DNA from: Dipetalonema caudispina
Taxonomy: Eukaryota > Nematoda > Chromadorea > Rhabditida > Onchocercidae
DNA: 64,000 nt
NCBI GenBank assembly: GCA_013365325.1
Contig: JABVXV010000139.1
Span: forward strand, 1 to 64,000
Direction: 5' to 3'
The notes under the pieces are model-generated. The model did not search any database, had not been told where the DNA came from, and saw only the letters and a list, made by a program, of their open reading frames with translations. A program made the translations under genes and the position numbers. This document shows positions 1-11,300 of the stretch, piece by piece (within the stretch, counting starts at the first letter, position 1; each line of letters opens with the position of its first letter).

Positions 1-189
1 ACCATAGGCATTCGGTTGTTCTTGTATGCCTATTAATTCTAATTTCCAGAACAAATCTATATCTGGAATCTTGATGGCATTTGCGATACATGAAATTATG
101 TTGGAAGTGTGGATTTCATTTCAAAATCTTTTCCATCATTTGTTCCGCAGATTTAATTAGACAAGTCGACATTTCCCGACTCGTGGCAC

Positions 190-720
190 CTGTTAGGAAT
201 CCGGAAATTCTTCATGATAAGTATTTCTAAATAAAATTAACTTGTGTTGTAGGATTATTCTCATTCGAATGATTGTCATATAAGTTGTGATTTAAGTTAT
301 AATGTCTAACATAAATCATTTTGTTTATAGTCATCCTTATATGAGATGCAGTAAAACAGTACGCTTGTTATCCACATTTACCAAAGGATTTCCGACATTA
401 CCAAAGTAATAAATCACATTTAGATTAATCCAAACCATATTTGCGAAAGGATTGCTACACAATAACCCTTGTTCTTTATGCTTAATACAATATTGTAATG
501 CGATGTTCTTTGTATTGCCACTCCCACTTCATATATATAGTTATACGAAAACGATGAGTTCAGTGTTGTTCCTTTAGAGTTCTTGTGTTCCAGTTCTAGT
601 TTTGTGTTTGTGCTTTTGGCTTCATTCTTCAACAACAGTTTCAACTTTCTTATTCTACTGTACTTACCAATAAAGATTTTCTATGGTTTTATTCTATACT
701 ATTCACATCTACATCCCATC
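190..720 (+). mobile_element. LTR fragment of a BEL/Pao-like retrotransposon
   Basis: This stretch resembles the LTR-like sequences at about 1.49 kb and 4.87 kb. Shared landmarks are an 'aacataaatcattt' block followed by 'catccttatatgagatg', and further on the 'cactcccacttc' box followed by a TATA-like run near 530-540. It carries no coding sequence of its own. It is probably a decayed solo LTR. Ends are approximate because the copies are divergent and I aligned them only by eye. Confidence 0.45.
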
Positions 721-849
721 GACAATCAACTCCATTATTGACAGGCGATTCAAGATTATCCTGTAACGTCAAAGAAGAACCTCACCCAAGGAAGAAAACC
801 TTCACCAAATTTTCGAGAATATCCAAAGCAAAACTTTCCCAAATTTATT

Positions 850-1130
850 CATATAGGTTTAATGTAAGCACGTGTCACAATCTTAATCGTAAACAAGAAT
901 CATGAGTGAATAATTTGTTGCAATAAGCATGTGTTGCTAGGATTAGGAGTAAGCTAGATAATTTATTACAATAGATACATGTTACAAATTTAATCATTAA
1001 CAAGAATTGGAAGTAAGTTGGATAATTCATTACTTGGATGTTGCCATATTTATTAAAATTTATGTAAGAAATTTTACCATATTTTATAGTGAAGTTATTT
1101 TAGTTTTTTCCGGCAGAAAGGTTTGGCAAC
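850..1130 (-). mobile_element. Reverse-oriented LTR fragment
   Basis: It shares with the reverse-oriented copies near 2.93 kb and 6.9 kb the order 'cacgtgtcacaatcttaatcgtaaacaag', then 'taagctagataattta', 'atatttattaaaattta' and a 'ttccgg' end. This is the reverse complement of the forward LTR consensus (timing box, AACATAAAT-type block). No coding sequence is seen. It is probably an old LTR remnant; ends are approximate. Confidence 0.4.
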
Positions 1131-1487
1131 CTATATGCTATTAAAATGTTACTCTACAATAAATTCCAACTGATTGAACGAAACGATGAAGAAGTGAAAG
1201 CGATTTAAGAAGTGCGTGAGTGTTAAGATAAGCATAAAAGAGAAAATAAACATGCACAGAACTGAATAGTGGAAGGGGATTATCTGTAGAGGTTCTAAAG
1301 GAATATGGAAAAAAGAGTCGGACAAGACATGAGACCCTTTTTTTATGTTCAAGTACCAAATTCAAGGATAATAGAATCAAGCAGTAATCGACAGTTTCGG
1401 AGGAATGCAACCAATGAAATTTCTACCTTGCTCATCAGTAGGAATAACCGAAAGTTACTAAAGCCATGGGGTCAATATCAGTAGTAT

Positions 1488-2030
1488 TGTCGCGAAAGTT
1501 ATTCGAATAACCTTCGCGAAGGATGGAATAATATATCTCTTATAATTAAGTTAATTAATGTTTGAACCGATTCATTCCATTGTTAACATAAATTCTTTAA
1601 CTTACACTCATTTTTATCTGAGATGAGATTATTAACACGATACGTCTTTGTCATTTATGGTTAGGAAAGGTCAACTTTAAACCCAAACAGTGTACTGACC
1701 TTTGTTTACATGTTTCAATAATGTATGTCCTTTGTTTCATATACATAAGATTGTAAACATTGTCCTTTGTGTCCTTTGTGTCATTTATTCACCTATTTAA
1801 CCGGTCTACCTCCGGACCTAGGTCAGATCTCACAATTGAATCAACTCCGAGCAGTCGCTATTGGATCGACTCTCTCTTTATTCAATTTGCCTGTTATTCT
1901 AATTAAATTCCACTCTCAAATAATATATTACCAAAATAAATTACTGGTTTGATTCTCTGTACCAATACACATCAGAAATCAGCCAGCAATTCAATCAACT
2001 TTCACTCCTAATCCAAACAACTTTCATTAC
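1488..2030 (+). mobile_element. LTR copy of a BEL/Pao-like element, with palindromic 5' end
   Basis: It starts with TGTCGCGAAA and is followed by the same ordered blocks as the copy at 4864: an 'ggaataata' block, 'ttgttaacataaat', 'tgagatgaga', several 'cctttgttt' repeats, and a TATA-like 'ctatttaa' near 1794. The first 30 bases, 1490-1519, form an almost perfect palindrome. The short ORFs inside are chance ORFs. The element is called from its similarity to the copy flanking the gag/protease remnant; ends are approximate. Confidence 0.55.
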
Positions 2031-2376
2031 AAGTATATCAGTAGTAAGGATTAAGCTGATATGCTTTTAAAGATTGAGAAGATTATGGCATTACTACCTG
2101 TTTTGTTCATATGGTGTTCTTTTAGCTATGAAATTTTATTTAGACTTATTGGTAGCTCTTTTTTTAGGTCTGATTATTTCATTCTTACGTTTTCAATTTA
2201 TCCCTTCTTTATGTTACATAAGGCCGAATTATTTACTAGAAATATCCTTTCTTTTTCACTCAACAATGTGCGCGTATAAACATGACAACTGCTTCTCACA
2301 ATTAGATATTTTCACACTGTCCTAATGATTTCTGTTGCAGAAGACGCAAGACCCCTTGATATTTTATTGGCTCAGC

Positions 2377-2640
2377 TTTGTCGCGAAATTTGAAATAATG
2401 GCACAGATTCTGAAATAATTCGTAATGATAAACATGTTTAATGCAAATTCTCATTTCCTATTACCATATTTATCTTCAATGGTAATCTATCCTTCCTTCT
2501 CAACCTTCTTTGTTTACAATCTTGATATCTAATATAATTGTGATATGATATTGTTGTTATAAACCACTCCCACTTCATAGATTATATATATAATAATGTT
2601 AAGATCAAACTCAAAAATACAAGAAAAAGGGAGTGAAAAT
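2377..2640 (+). mobile_element. Truncated LTR copy
   Basis: It begins with the same TGTCGCGAAA start as the LTRs at 1488 and 4864, contains the 'taattcgtaatga' block, and ends with the 'ccactcccacttcat' box and a TATA-like run at about 2585. It is shorter than the other copies and internally diverged. It is probably a truncated or nested insertion. Confidence 0.45.
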
Positions 2641-2929
2641 TCTCTAGTATTACTTCTATAGCTGACTAGTACTTCGGCCTACTATAATTTCTCCAAATTA
2701 TTCATTGATTTCTGCTGATTATGTAAAATTTTCGTGATGAAAGAAATTTATATTTTGGCTAAAGGTGGTAAGTTCTCTTTGGTTGTATGTTATAAACAAA
2801 TAGTTTGTATAAAGGGTTTATTGAATAGCAGAAGAACTAATGCCACTAGACGTTACAATATGATCGCAATAGGAAGCTAGAAGAGATGACTTGTTTCGGG
2901 AGTTTTGATGGAAACATTCTTTTCTTTTT

Positions 2930-3130
2930 TTACCCATGTATATGTGGAGTAGGAGTGTTATAATCCAATCGTAAACATGGATGACAAGTATAAGAAGGAC
3001 GTGTTACAATCTTAATCGTGAGTAAGGAGCGGGAGTAAACTAAATAATTCAATACATTAGACATTATAACATTTATTAAATTCATTGTAAGTAATGAATC
3101 AGTAAAGACTACCACTACCAATCTTTAGTA
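2930..3130 (-). mobile_element. Reverse-oriented LTR fragment
   Basis: On the minus strand this carries the TATA/'ctccacata' promoter-like box (seen on the plus strand as 'atatgtggagtaggagtg') and then the blocks 'cacgtcc', 'ttactcacgattaag' and others found in the remaining LTR copies. It lies directly before the gag remnant but in the opposite orientation, so it is not the 5' LTR of that element. Confidence 0.4.
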
Positions 3131-3199
3131 GTGATCTGATTCAATGCAGTTGCACATCTCCAAAGAATTCCAGACATAATAAAACTCACTTATCTGATT

Positions 3200-4320
3200 T
3201 CATGTCTGAAAGGAGATGCTTTACAAGCTATGAAGGCTATGGCATCGTCTCAAAAAATTACGAGTCGTTGAAGCGGTGGAAAGAGTTCTTCAACAACTAG
3301 AAGCTATAGGCGAGGGCTTGGAACGTTGTAGTATTGAAACAACTATTAGAAGCAGATTGCTAGCGTGGGTTTCAGACAAACTTTATCAATTAAAAACAGA
3401 AAAGGGAACCTGGACAATAGGTAATTTTCGACAATTCTGAATTGAGCTAGTCCAAAAACAATGAAATAACCAGGGCCCGAACTGTTAGTAGGGAACAGAA
3501 CTCAAAAGGAGTATCATAGGTAGTGAGGAAGAAGCTTCTGCCTTAGCTAATCTAATAAAATTTGGCGGCTCTGAGTTAAATCCAAATCCAAGAAAAGAAG
3601 ACTTTGCGCATTTTACAATAAGGACCAGTGGGATAACGAATGTCGAATTTGTCCACCATCAAGCAACGAAGTGAGAAGAAATAACCCATGTACCAACTGT
3701 CTTCAAAAGGGACATGCAGTGGCCAAAGTTCTTCACGCTTCCACTCAAAAATTCACATAATACTGCGCTATGTAATGTCAAATACAAGGATTGGGCCAAG
3801 CAAAGTAAAACTGGATTCGACAACGATCAGTAATTGGAGACAGTGATCAAATAGGTGAGCGAGTCTTACTTTATGTTTATGTAAGGAAAACAATGCAGTC
3901 AATCCAAACTACCCAAAAATTCATCAAAGAGCATTGGTACTATTCGATATCGGTTCCTAATTATATTTTATGTCTAATGATTTAGTGAATCGATTGAATT
4001 TTCAAAAAATTGAAGAACAAGAGCTAAAAATTGGTTCCTTTGGTAACAAGACATCACAAACATGTCTGATCTCCAAAACCGTGATCGAAGTGAAGGTGGG
4101 GGAGAAAAAAAAATCATATCATTTGAGGCAAATACGACAGACTACTTGACAAATAAACTCCAAGTAGTTAAACTGGATACTAAAACACCGAACATACCCA
4201 TCGGAGCAAACTATTTTCTTAAATTTATCCAGTTAAATAGGGTTCAGGATTTAAATTCGGAGTTTTTTTTGCTCCATACAAAAATCGGACTAATGATAAT
4301 GTGAAATGGATACATAAATA
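3200..4320 (+). pseudogene. Degenerate BEL/Pao gag-protease remnant
   Basis: Fragments in different frames look like the gag and protease parts of a BEL/Pao retrotransposon. At about 3245-3440 is a gag-like helical stretch containing LEAIGEGLERCSIETT. At 3640-3740 is a zinc-knuckle-like run with cysteines in ECRICPP and NPCTNCLQKGHAVAK. At 3925-3960 the residues ALVLFDIGS resemble an aspartic protease active site (D[TS]G in active enzymes, here DIG). About 110 codons follow in a shifted frame (4062-4304). There are stops and frameshifts throughout and no reverse transcriptase or integrase. Family assignment rests on pattern memory; the decay is directly visible. Confidence 0.7.
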
Positions 4321-4860
4321 TGTCCACACTTCCGACTCAATTTCATTTAATCCTAGCGAACACAACTCAGTGGAAGTGGCAACAAAGGACTTCCGTCTAA
4401 AAAATTCAGAAACTATTAATTGTGATGAAAAAGACCAGCATGGTTGAAATGAGAAGAAATTAACTGGCCACAATTTAAATTCGTGGAAAATCCAGGACAT
4501 GAAAATTCCGGAAGTGAAGAAAAAACCGACGCAAAGGTTACCATTTAGACTCTCAAAGAAAAAACCAAAAAAGGAAAGGAACCCATTGCTCCCAGAACAA
4601 GTAGTGTTGTAAAACGACGAACTCAAGTGGAAACCACTAGTAGGACGAATTCAATAATAAACAGTTTATTTTTAATAACAAGTATATTATTTTCCTTATA
4701 TAAACATAAGATTCGCTTACCTAGTTGATCACTGTCTTCAATTACTGATCGTTGTCGAATCCAGTTTTACTTTGCTTGGCCCAATCCTTGTATTTGAAGT
4801 GACATAGCGCAGTATTATGAAAATTTTTGTAGTGGAAGCGTAAAGAACTTTTGCCATTCG
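3720..4860. repeat. About 170-bp inverted duplication inside the dead retrotransposon
   Basis: The sequence at about 3720-3892 recurs in reverse complement at about 4690-4860 with only scattered differences. Marker words include 'ggattgggccaagcaaag' and its complement 'ctttgcttggcccaatcc'. The arms are separated by roughly 800 bases of protease-region remnant. The right arm abuts the LTR that begins at 4864. It could have formed by insertion of a second copy in the opposite orientation or by a template-switch rearrangement. Confidence 0.8.
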
Positions 4861-4863
4861 ATG

Positions 4864-5400
4864 TGTCGCGAAATTCGAATTTGTTTCGCGAAGAAAGGAA
4901 TAATACATTTCTTGTAATTAAAGGAATTGATATTTCATTTCGTAATGAACCAATTAATCTTATAAATTGTTAACATAAATCATTTAACTTATACTCATCC
5001 TTGTCTAAGATGAGATATCAACACAATACATCTTTGTTCTCTGTGATTAAGATATGCTTAAATCGGATCGGACTGCAATACCGTGTCCTTTGTTTCATGT
5101 GCTTAAAATAAGATTGCAACATCGTTACTTTGTTTTATATGCTTAAGTTAGGATTGTAACACAATGTTCTTTGTCATCCATGCTTACGGCATGCTTCTTG
5201 TCCACTCCCACTACACACATATTTATACAAGGGTCACGGCATTATAAGGACTCGGACATCTTACTCACAAAACTACGATTCACTCACTTCTACCTCCCTT
5301 TTTTATTCTTTTACTTGGAGTTTCTAACTAACAGTCAGCTCAGTGACTCCCATATCAAACCACTTCCTTAATTTACCACGCCATCAAAATCATATTAGAA
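4864..5400 (+). mobile_element. LTR copy of the BEL/Pao-like element
   Basis: It starts TGTCGCGAAA with an interrupted palindrome (TCGCGAAATTCG...TTTCGCGA, 4866-4891). It follows the same block order as the copy at 1488: 'ggaataata', 'ttgttaacataaatcat', 'gagatatcaacac', repeated 'ctttgttt' units, 'ccactcccac' and a TATA-like 'tatttata' near 5220. Together with the 1488 copy it could bracket the gag/protease remnant, which would then be a 3.9-kb decayed element, but the inverted duplication next to it argues for later rearrangement. Confidence 0.55.
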
Positions 5401-5779
5401 CATCTGCTGGTATTAATTGCTCTATAATTCAATAAATTCCATGTTCAACTACTTGTGATACACAATCAAGAGGACTGTACTATTTTCGATAAAAATACAA
5501 ATTCCCTTCGCCATAAGGAAAGAAGTTCCACGACAGCATGTGATGTAAAAGAGTTCCTTCTTGTTGATTAAGTATGATTTTCCTTTTTGGAAAAAGAATT
5601 TTCCTTTTTTGTATGCCGAAATTAGTGTTAATTTAAAATTTATTTGAATAATAAATAATAGAACTGAGAGTAGAAGGTTTGATAGATTTTAACAGTAGTT
5701 GAAGTTGACCGATCGCTGGAGACTCAGATTTGTTATTATCGGGTCTATAACCAAAAAGGTTTTTCTGGGAAAAAAAAAA

Positions 5780-6060
5780 ATATATATATATATGAAGTAG
5801 GAGTGGTTTACAATCGCAGAGTTGTATTTAAGCTAGATAAAGAATTGCCGAAGTTGATCTGTGATAGGTCGTAAATAGGTGGTAAATATACGATGGTTAG
5901 TTTATAAACAAATGGTGAATGTGTGTGAATACTTAATCGCAAACAAAGCTGGTATTGAGTTAGATGAATTGAGACTTTAAATACTACAATTCACATTAAA
6001 TTTTATTTACCCAGAATTTTACATATTTAGTAATAAAATTATCTCGGTATTTTCCGACAT
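5780..6060 (-). mobile_element. Reverse-oriented LTR fragment
   Basis: The plus strand reads 'tatatatatatgaagtaggagtgg', the reverse of the TATA plus 'cactcc(c)acttc' box found in the forward copies, then the 'gtaataaaattatctcgg' and 'ttttccgac' end seen in other reverse copies. It is non-coding and its ends are approximate. Confidence 0.45.
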
Positions 6061-6794
6061 CCTCACCATTATCAAGTTTAAAATACCTTATCGTTGGCCA
6101 TTTTCGCAAATTTTTCTTCTTTGTTCTTTTGCGGTACCGTCATTTTTGAATATGGTCCAACCAATTTTATTAATTAAGGTGTACCAATTAATAGTTCGAG
6201 GCGCTTGATTTTGTCTCTGATAATCCCTTTTTGATCTCGTACTGTTATCGTAATTCTTCTCAGGTTAGGTTCCGATCTGGGATGTTAGATCGGATTTCCT
6301 AACTGCGTTGAGAAGTTCTACGATCTTCTCGTTTGTTGGTTGCGTTGTTTCAATCAGACCGGTAGACATATCTTATCTCGAACATCAAATAATTGTCTTG
6401 AAAGTGTTTTTGAGTTGAGGATTGGAAATGTTGGAGAGTTGATTTTTGTAGTAAAGACTTTGTTACGACGAACTTTACTCGCCACAACTGCTCTCTATCA
6501 TACTCGAAATGCAGATATTAAATTCACAATTTATTGTTTTATTAACATTAGAATGGCAGGGAATGTCATGGTATTTGTTGGTTAGTTACGGAGAGTTTGG
6601 ATTTGTCACACTCGAGTGTTATGTGAAGATTGTTTTCTTCCTTGGGGAGAGGTTCTACTTTAGATTACAGGATATTTGTGAACCGCTGGCCAGTAATGGA
6701 GTTAATCGCTTCAGAGGTAGTTTGATCACGGAATGCTTCGATTGGGCGTAAAAGTTAGCAGTGTAGTATAACACCATAAAAGATATTTATTGAT

Positions 6795-6886
6795 GAGTAT
6801 TACAGAACAAGAAGAATGAAATTGTGGTTGAAGAGTATAAGAGTATTACAGAACAAGAAGAATGAAATTGTGGTTGAAGAGTATAA
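6795..6886. repeat. Exact 2 x 46-bp tandem duplication
   Basis: The 46 bases 6795-6840 (starting gagtattacagaacaagaag) are repeated without a change at 6841-6886. The unit has no coding potential that I can support. Perfect identity in a region full of decayed repeats implies a recent duplication, or an assembly artefact. Confidence 0.95.
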
Positions 6887-6894
6887 GTCAATAA

Positions 6895-7310
6895 CAAACT
6901 CATATATATATATGTGAAGTGGGAGTAATTTACAAAAGCATATTGTTACAAACCTATCTTAGCATGTATAGCAAAAAACATTGTATTACAATCCTTATTA
7001 AGCATAGAGAACAAAGGCTATATGGTTAGGATTAAGTTCAATGTGATTCATTACCATAATATGTCAGAAATACTTTGGTAAAAATGAATAATGCAGCACA
7101 TTGTTTAGCAATCATATCATAAGTAAGGTTGATTATAAACAAATGATTCATGTTACACATTACAACTTTCATCAAATTACAATTTATATGATAATCACTC
7201 AAATGAGAATAATTCTGCAGCACAAGATAATTTTACACAGATATACTTCTCGTAAAAAATTTTCGGATTTTCGACGAGGAAAGCATCACATGGTGAGTTG
7301 GCATTGGTAG
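6895..7310 (-). mobile_element. Reverse-oriented LTR fragment
   Basis: It starts on the plus strand with 'atatatatatgtgaagtgggag', the reverse of the TATA/'ctcccacttc' box, then shows the reverse-strand blocks 'cattgtattacaatcc', 'attaccataatatgtc' and 'gtaaaaatga'. This matches the other reverse copies in order. Its far end is unclear. Confidence 0.45.
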
Positions 7311-7319
7311 TTAATAGAG

Positions 7320-8371
7320 TTTGTTATGATTCGGATATTGGGTAGGAATCGCCACTTTTCTAGTTTTCTGATTAGGGCAAAAGAATCCGTATTATTGATA
7401 ACAACCCTTTTTATAATATGAGTTGCTTTACAATATTCCCAGCATTGTTCATAAACTAAGTTATAAGACCAAAAGTATTTGCATGTGAATTGGTTTTTGG
7501 TGTTTACTATTGAAGATAAAGCATGGTAAACGGAGACAAAGATGAGAATTAGATATTACATCGTAGCATTCATTTGTATTCGTCGTAAGTGATGAATCAT
7601 TAAAGGAAATTTCTGCACATCTATGCTAAAATTCCGACAAGCAGTGGTGTAGAGATCTGATTTTGGTTACATCGACAATGGGATGTAAGTTCTGCAAAGT
7701 CGTTTCTACCCTTCACAATGTTATTGTTAACGTGAAGAATCCTGCTAGACGGTTGTTTTCCATTCTTGGACTGTTATTTGTGATTTTACATGAAGATAGA
7801 AACAATTTGATTTTCGTGACATAGAGGAAGTGGAATTGTTCATCTCAGATTTCGTTGAACTAGACAAAAACAAAAACAGAATTTTCATATCAAGTTAAGG
7901 GGAACGGTAAGAATTTTCGATTATTGTGCTCATCTCACATTTCTTTAATAAGAGGTGTACGTTCGATATAATGTGCATATTTCCGCATCTTGTTGCATGG
8001 ATGATTTGAGGGTAGAATGGTACATGTAAGAATAATTGAATACTGTACATTTACGTAGGGAAACGTTGATAGTAAATTGAATTGAACGATAGTTTAATTT
8101 AAACTTTGAGATCACCCATTTCATACATTCTTTTGTGAGACACAATTCAAGAAGTTGTCAGTAGTTATTGATAAGAGTTCAGAATCATCTGCGTTGATTG
8201 TGCGTGTTAAGGATGGCTTGGAATGATATGGGAAGATATGGTTGATACACTTTGTCATATGATGGACTTAGTCATACGTTTGTATGTGAATCTCATATGC
8301 GTCAATAACACGCTCGATATAGCCGTATGCATTTCATTATACATATATATCATATTTGTTGCATCTTTCAG
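7320..8371. other. Non-coding spacer upstream of the zinc-finger gene
   Basis: I see no ORF with coding character and no repeat that I can name. The stretch is A+T rich and must hold the promoter of the gene starting at 8393. A good acceptor (gcatctttcag) ends at 8371, 21 bases before the proposed ATG, and could be a cis or a spliced-leader trans-splice site; nothing in the sequence separates the two. Confidence 0.4.
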
Positions 8372-8392
8372 GAAAGTGGTTGAAGTGATTGG

Positions 8393-11300
8393 ATGGATTG
8401 TTCGGTGAGTTGCTCGCGGTTATTTCTTATTTTATTTACTACTTTATACTTTCTTTCTAACTCTTTTGTCCTTATTTCATTTTCACTGTGTTTTAATATA
8501 TATTCTGATTTTAAATTCCATCCCATTACTTATATGTATTCCTTCCTAATTCTTTCCCTCTGCCCTTCACCATTAGTCCTTTTCTAGATCTACTCCAGCA
8601 TCTATATTGATAAAAAAAGCAGTATCATATTCGTAAGACACATGTCGTTCATTAAATGGTTTTTCAGGAGCTTTGGTGTCTTGCATCTGTGGATGGTGCG
8701 GAATGTAAGGAAACGTTTGATACTTACGATGATTTCGAGGAACACTTTTGTCAGAAACACCTTGACTTGGCATTGTTTGCGTGTGGTGCTAAAGGATGCA
8801 CAGCTCAGTTTGGAACCGTATTACAAATTTTCCGCCATTTGGCAATCTGCAAGCGTCGAGGCAAAAAGGTTAATTGGCAGGAGGCATACATTTATATTTA
8901 TTAGTTTCCTTTCTTTACGAAATGACTTTCTTTTCAGTAAAATAGTTTTTCTGGAGACTTCCTGCTTTTTCTGTATGCCATCCATCAATATTCTTTTCAA
9001 CGTTAAAGTTCAAATTCTATGGAATCATTTCTTTTCCCTTTCATCTAGTCTCTTAAATATATAATTTGTCCATAATTCCATAGCTTAATGAACACTGCTA
9101 GGTGAATTTTCAGATAAAACTGTTGCAATGTTCGGATAGTGCTTTGGAAAGTTTGACAGCATTGGATCGAGCGAAATTGTTAGCAGTCCAGTGCTGCGTT
9201 AAAAGAGGTAGCAAAATTTAGAAAGCAAATTGAAAATTATTATTGCCTTTTTCTGAATCAGGAAAAAAAAATTCAAGAGAGGTTTCAGGAAATAATTTCT
9301 CTCTAATTCGTTGTATATTCGCATCATTTCAGCAAAGCGAGCAAATGAGTTAGCTGAAATTAACGATGGTTTCTCTACTGAGCGAATTGAAGAATCGAGT
9401 GTTCATTGCTCACTCGGTGATTTTTTTCTTGTAAATCAAAATACTTTTTAAATTGAGGCTGTAGGAAGAATGTCTCTATTTTATATTTAGATCTTTTAAT
9501 TTCATAAATTAAAATCTAAATCAGTGGGGATTATAATTTAGGTCTAAAAACTCTTTATCACCTACCTAAAGTTACCAGATTGTGTTAGGCTTTCACAATA
9601 TTTAGTCTCTTTTTTACTGATCGAATTGGAACACCGTTCCTAGTACTCTTGATGTATTAAGAAAGCTATCTTTGCGTCTTGACAAGAAACGGTTCCTCCT
9701 TTACTGATTGTTAAGATCTTCAGGTTAACTAAGTGTCAATCAGGATTCTAAAAGTTCATAAGTTTCCGTCATCTACATCCATCTGAACCTCCCAAATTTC
9801 TCTTGATGCTTTGAAAAATGGGATTGAAAGATGCGTAATTCGAAATTCATAGTGATAATAAACTATGTTGAAAAGGAAGATTTTAGCATCATTAGCTCTT
9901 ATGATTTCTTTCTCTACTTCGCTGTATAATTACAGATGGAATGGGCTTGCGCAATTCTTTGGATGATGACCAACTTCACATGCCGATAATGGAACCATCT
10001 GGGACTCATGAAATGGGAGGTAAGGTTGTAATGTGAATACGTTTGTATTTGTTATGGTTTAATTTTTATGATTTATCAAATACATGATAAGTTCTAAGTG
10101 ATCGAAAAAAATGGAAGTGATGTAATTTTTTTTCTCTGGCTTTTCATCTAATATTAATATTTTTTTTGTTTCTAACCTCATTTAAATTTAATGTTTTTTA
10201 TTCACATTTGATATTATTCATTAAAGCGATTCAAATTAGATTATGGGAGGTCATCTCTGAAAAGTGGATTGAAATTTATTACAGATGTTAAATCTGGACC
10301 GAGTCTCTCAAAAAGGGAACGTGCCGTTACACCAGCAAGACAAGCAGCATGGCGGCTGAAAGAACAGATGCTTTTGGAAGAAAATATGAAAAAGAAAAAT
10401 GTAGTGAAAATTTTTTCTTACGTAACTATTAGCCTAGCACTATTAGGATGAAGGGAAGTTATGTTTAGAATAAAGTGAGGTCTGCTTGACGCCGAATGTG
10501 GGCTAAAGCCCCATAAAAGTATAGTCCAAGATTGAAACATCATTGATGCGGAACCAATATGAATTTCAGAAACCACCCGAAAGTGCTAGTAAAGACACGC
10601 AAAAGAAACAAAAGAAATTGCCGGTGAAAATAACTGACAAAACTCGCATTGCAGCTCTTATTAACGACGACCCAAAGAAAGCGGTGAAAGTAAAGGAAGT
10701 AAAACTTATATACGCGATTTTTCTTACAAATCATTATGAATATTATTACTCTAATCCACCACCTTACCTTTTTTTATAGTTCGATAAAAATTATTCGATG
10801 AGACATTATAAGATGTTGTTTTTCTAATTATGTCAAGTTTTTCATTTTATTTAGTGTTAGTCACTGTTAACGATTTTGGCTGATTTCAGAAATGTAGATC
10901 AAGCCATCTCCAATCTGTGGAATCTGGTCAATCCAGAGATTCTACCCTAAGTAATATTTCGTCCTTTTTGTGAGAAAATTAATCTGCTGGAAAGCAGTTT
11001 TGTTCTTAGTTTTTAGAAGTATCCTTTGAATACATTCTTTTTTTCAAACAAAAAAACGAACTATGTTAAAAGGTTTCATTTGCGTCAGAGATAAGTGCGC
11101 GGTGTACAGTAACCACCTGTACCGTCGGAAATATCGGATTATTCATTGTCTAAGATTTAAACCATTTCCAACTTATTTTTATATCAGAACCCGATGAGTG
11201 TATAATTTTGTAGGGCCAGTGAATTCGAATATGTCTTTCGAATCGACAAATCCTATTGTATGTACTGAAAGCAGACAAAAATTACTACTGGATAAGACTC

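Noticed and set aside
4225..4626. 133-codon minus-strand ORF over the retrotransposon remnant
   Set aside because: It is the complement of the degenerate element and shows no domain.
8642..9064. 140-codon ORF overlapping the first large exon of the zinc-finger gene
   Set aside because: It is in another frame; the phase-0 frame carries the Cys/His pattern and fits all following splice joins.
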